Made by a program: the position numbers and the translations under genes. This document shows, piece by piece, positions 5,793 through 6,183 of a stretch of DNA of 6,183 nt (the stretch's first letter is position 1; each line of letters begins with the position of its first letter). This DNA comes from Patescibacteria group bacterium UBA910 (GTDB taxonomy: Bacteria; Patescibacteriota; Minisyncoccia; Phycocordibacterales; DATDWN01). Under the pieces are notes generated by a model. It ran no database searches and was not told where the DNA came from. It saw only the letters and a list, made by a program, of their open reading frames with translations. The DNA lies in assembly GCA_002294445.1 (NCBI GenBank), contig DBEI01000039.1, positions 1 to 6,183 of the forward strand. Direction: 5' to 3'.

Positions 5793-5798
5793 AGAGGT

Positions 5799-6183
5799 AT
5801 GCTCTCTCGTTCATCTCAACATACAGAAGATGTGTGTCTGGTACTTGATATAGGCAACGCGTCCCTCGCGGTCTCTTTAGTTCTTTTTGTGTCAGGTTCT
5901 CTACCTGAGGCACTCTATACGATCCGCTTACCACTAGCTGTAACGGAACATGCACATCCTGAAAAATTACAATCAATTCTCTCTGCGGAACTGGAGCTTG
6001 CACTACGTTCGGTTGTGGAAGTAGGGCTTACTCATGAATATTTTATTACGCACGCAAAGAAGATCACAAAAGTGCTCTGTGTATTTGCTTCACCGTGGTA
6101 CGCCTCTCGTACCAAGCATGTAAATGTTACAAATGAGAAACCTTTTTTTGTTACAAAGGATTTCCTTGATGATGTGCTCACAA
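5799..6183 (+). CDS. PilM/FtsA-like actin-fold protein, N-terminal part (runs off window)
   Basis: The visible 128 residues begin MLSRSSQHTEDVCLVLDIGN. Residues 17-28 (DIGNASLAVSLV) look like the phosphate-1 loop that opens the actin/FtsA/PilM ATPase fold. A segment around 92-101 (VLCVFASPWY) resembles the strand and SPWY-type motif I associate with PilM/FtsA-like proteins of Parcubacteria; that link is from memory. PilM proteins sit on the cytoplasmic face of the type IV pilus machine, and FtsA tethers FtsZ, so an envelope-linked ATPase is the best guess. Later nucleotide-binding motifs are not in the window. The ATG at 5799 is chosen because the frame is well conserved-looking from there; GAGG lies only one base upstream, too close to act as a normal Shine-Dalgarno. 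The gene may be co-transcribed with alaS, but its own extended -10 is suggested. Confidence 0.6.
   Translation, partial: MLSRSSQHTEDVCLVLDIGNASLAVSLVLFVSGSLPEALYTIRLPLAVTEHAHPEKLQSILSAELELALRSVVEVGLTHEYFITHAKKITKVLCVFASPWYASRTKHVNVTNEKPFFVTKDFLDDVLT

Noticed and set aside
5755..6003. 82-codon minus-strand frame opposite the PilM-like gene
   Set aside because: The plus-strand frame has a recognisable phosphate-loop motif and continues open to the window edge; the minus frame has neither motif nor start signal.

Overview
The window looks like a piece of a Patescibacteria/CPR genome, most likely Parcubacteria-like. The reasons are an alanyl-tRNA synthetase that stops right after its editing domain, very short gene leaders without Shine-Dalgarno sites, moderately AT-rich coding sequence, and an actin-like PilM/FtsA-type protein directly downstream. 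This placement is inference from gene content, not a database match. All complete genes end in TAA or TAG, and none needs TGA to be read as a sense codon, so the TGA-as-glycine code of Gracilibacteria/SR1 is not indicated.

Layout. From 1252 to the left edge, on the minus strand, lies a 5'-complete, 3'-truncated type I ABC exporter (417 residues visible, ending just past Walker A). It has a near-ideal promoter (TTGACA, 18 bp, TATAAT), a real Shine-Dalgarno and a GTG start. After a 117-bp divergent intergenic region, plus-strand genes follow: a full-length M3-family zinc oligoendopeptidase (1370-3157), then 12 bp later a half-size EamA/DMT membrane protein (3170-3592). The interval 3593-3990 is not empty. 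It carries two tiny hydrophobic ORFs (3610-3726 and 3728-3838) separated by one base. A strong ribosome-binding site for the second lies inside the end of the first, and a 12-bp hairpin that looks like an intrinsic terminator follows (3850-3885). Two small inverted repeats and the alaS promoter come next. alaS (3991-5763) is complete at 590 codons. A PilM/FtsA-like gene starts at 5799 and runs off the right edge.

How the genes relate. The peptidase and EamA genes are probably co-transcribed. With no terminator visible after EamA, that transcript may continue through the small ORFs to the hairpin at 3850. alaS and the PilM-like gene each appear to have their own extended -10 promoter placed so close to the ATG that the mRNAs would be leaderless or nearly so. 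There is no obvious shared pathway: peptide breakdown, small-molecule transport, tRNA charging and a pilus/cell-envelope ATPase simply sit together. The most unusual parts are the GC-rich small-ORF cassette at 3610-3885 and the minimal AlaRS, whose usual tRNA-contact Asp appears to be Ser.
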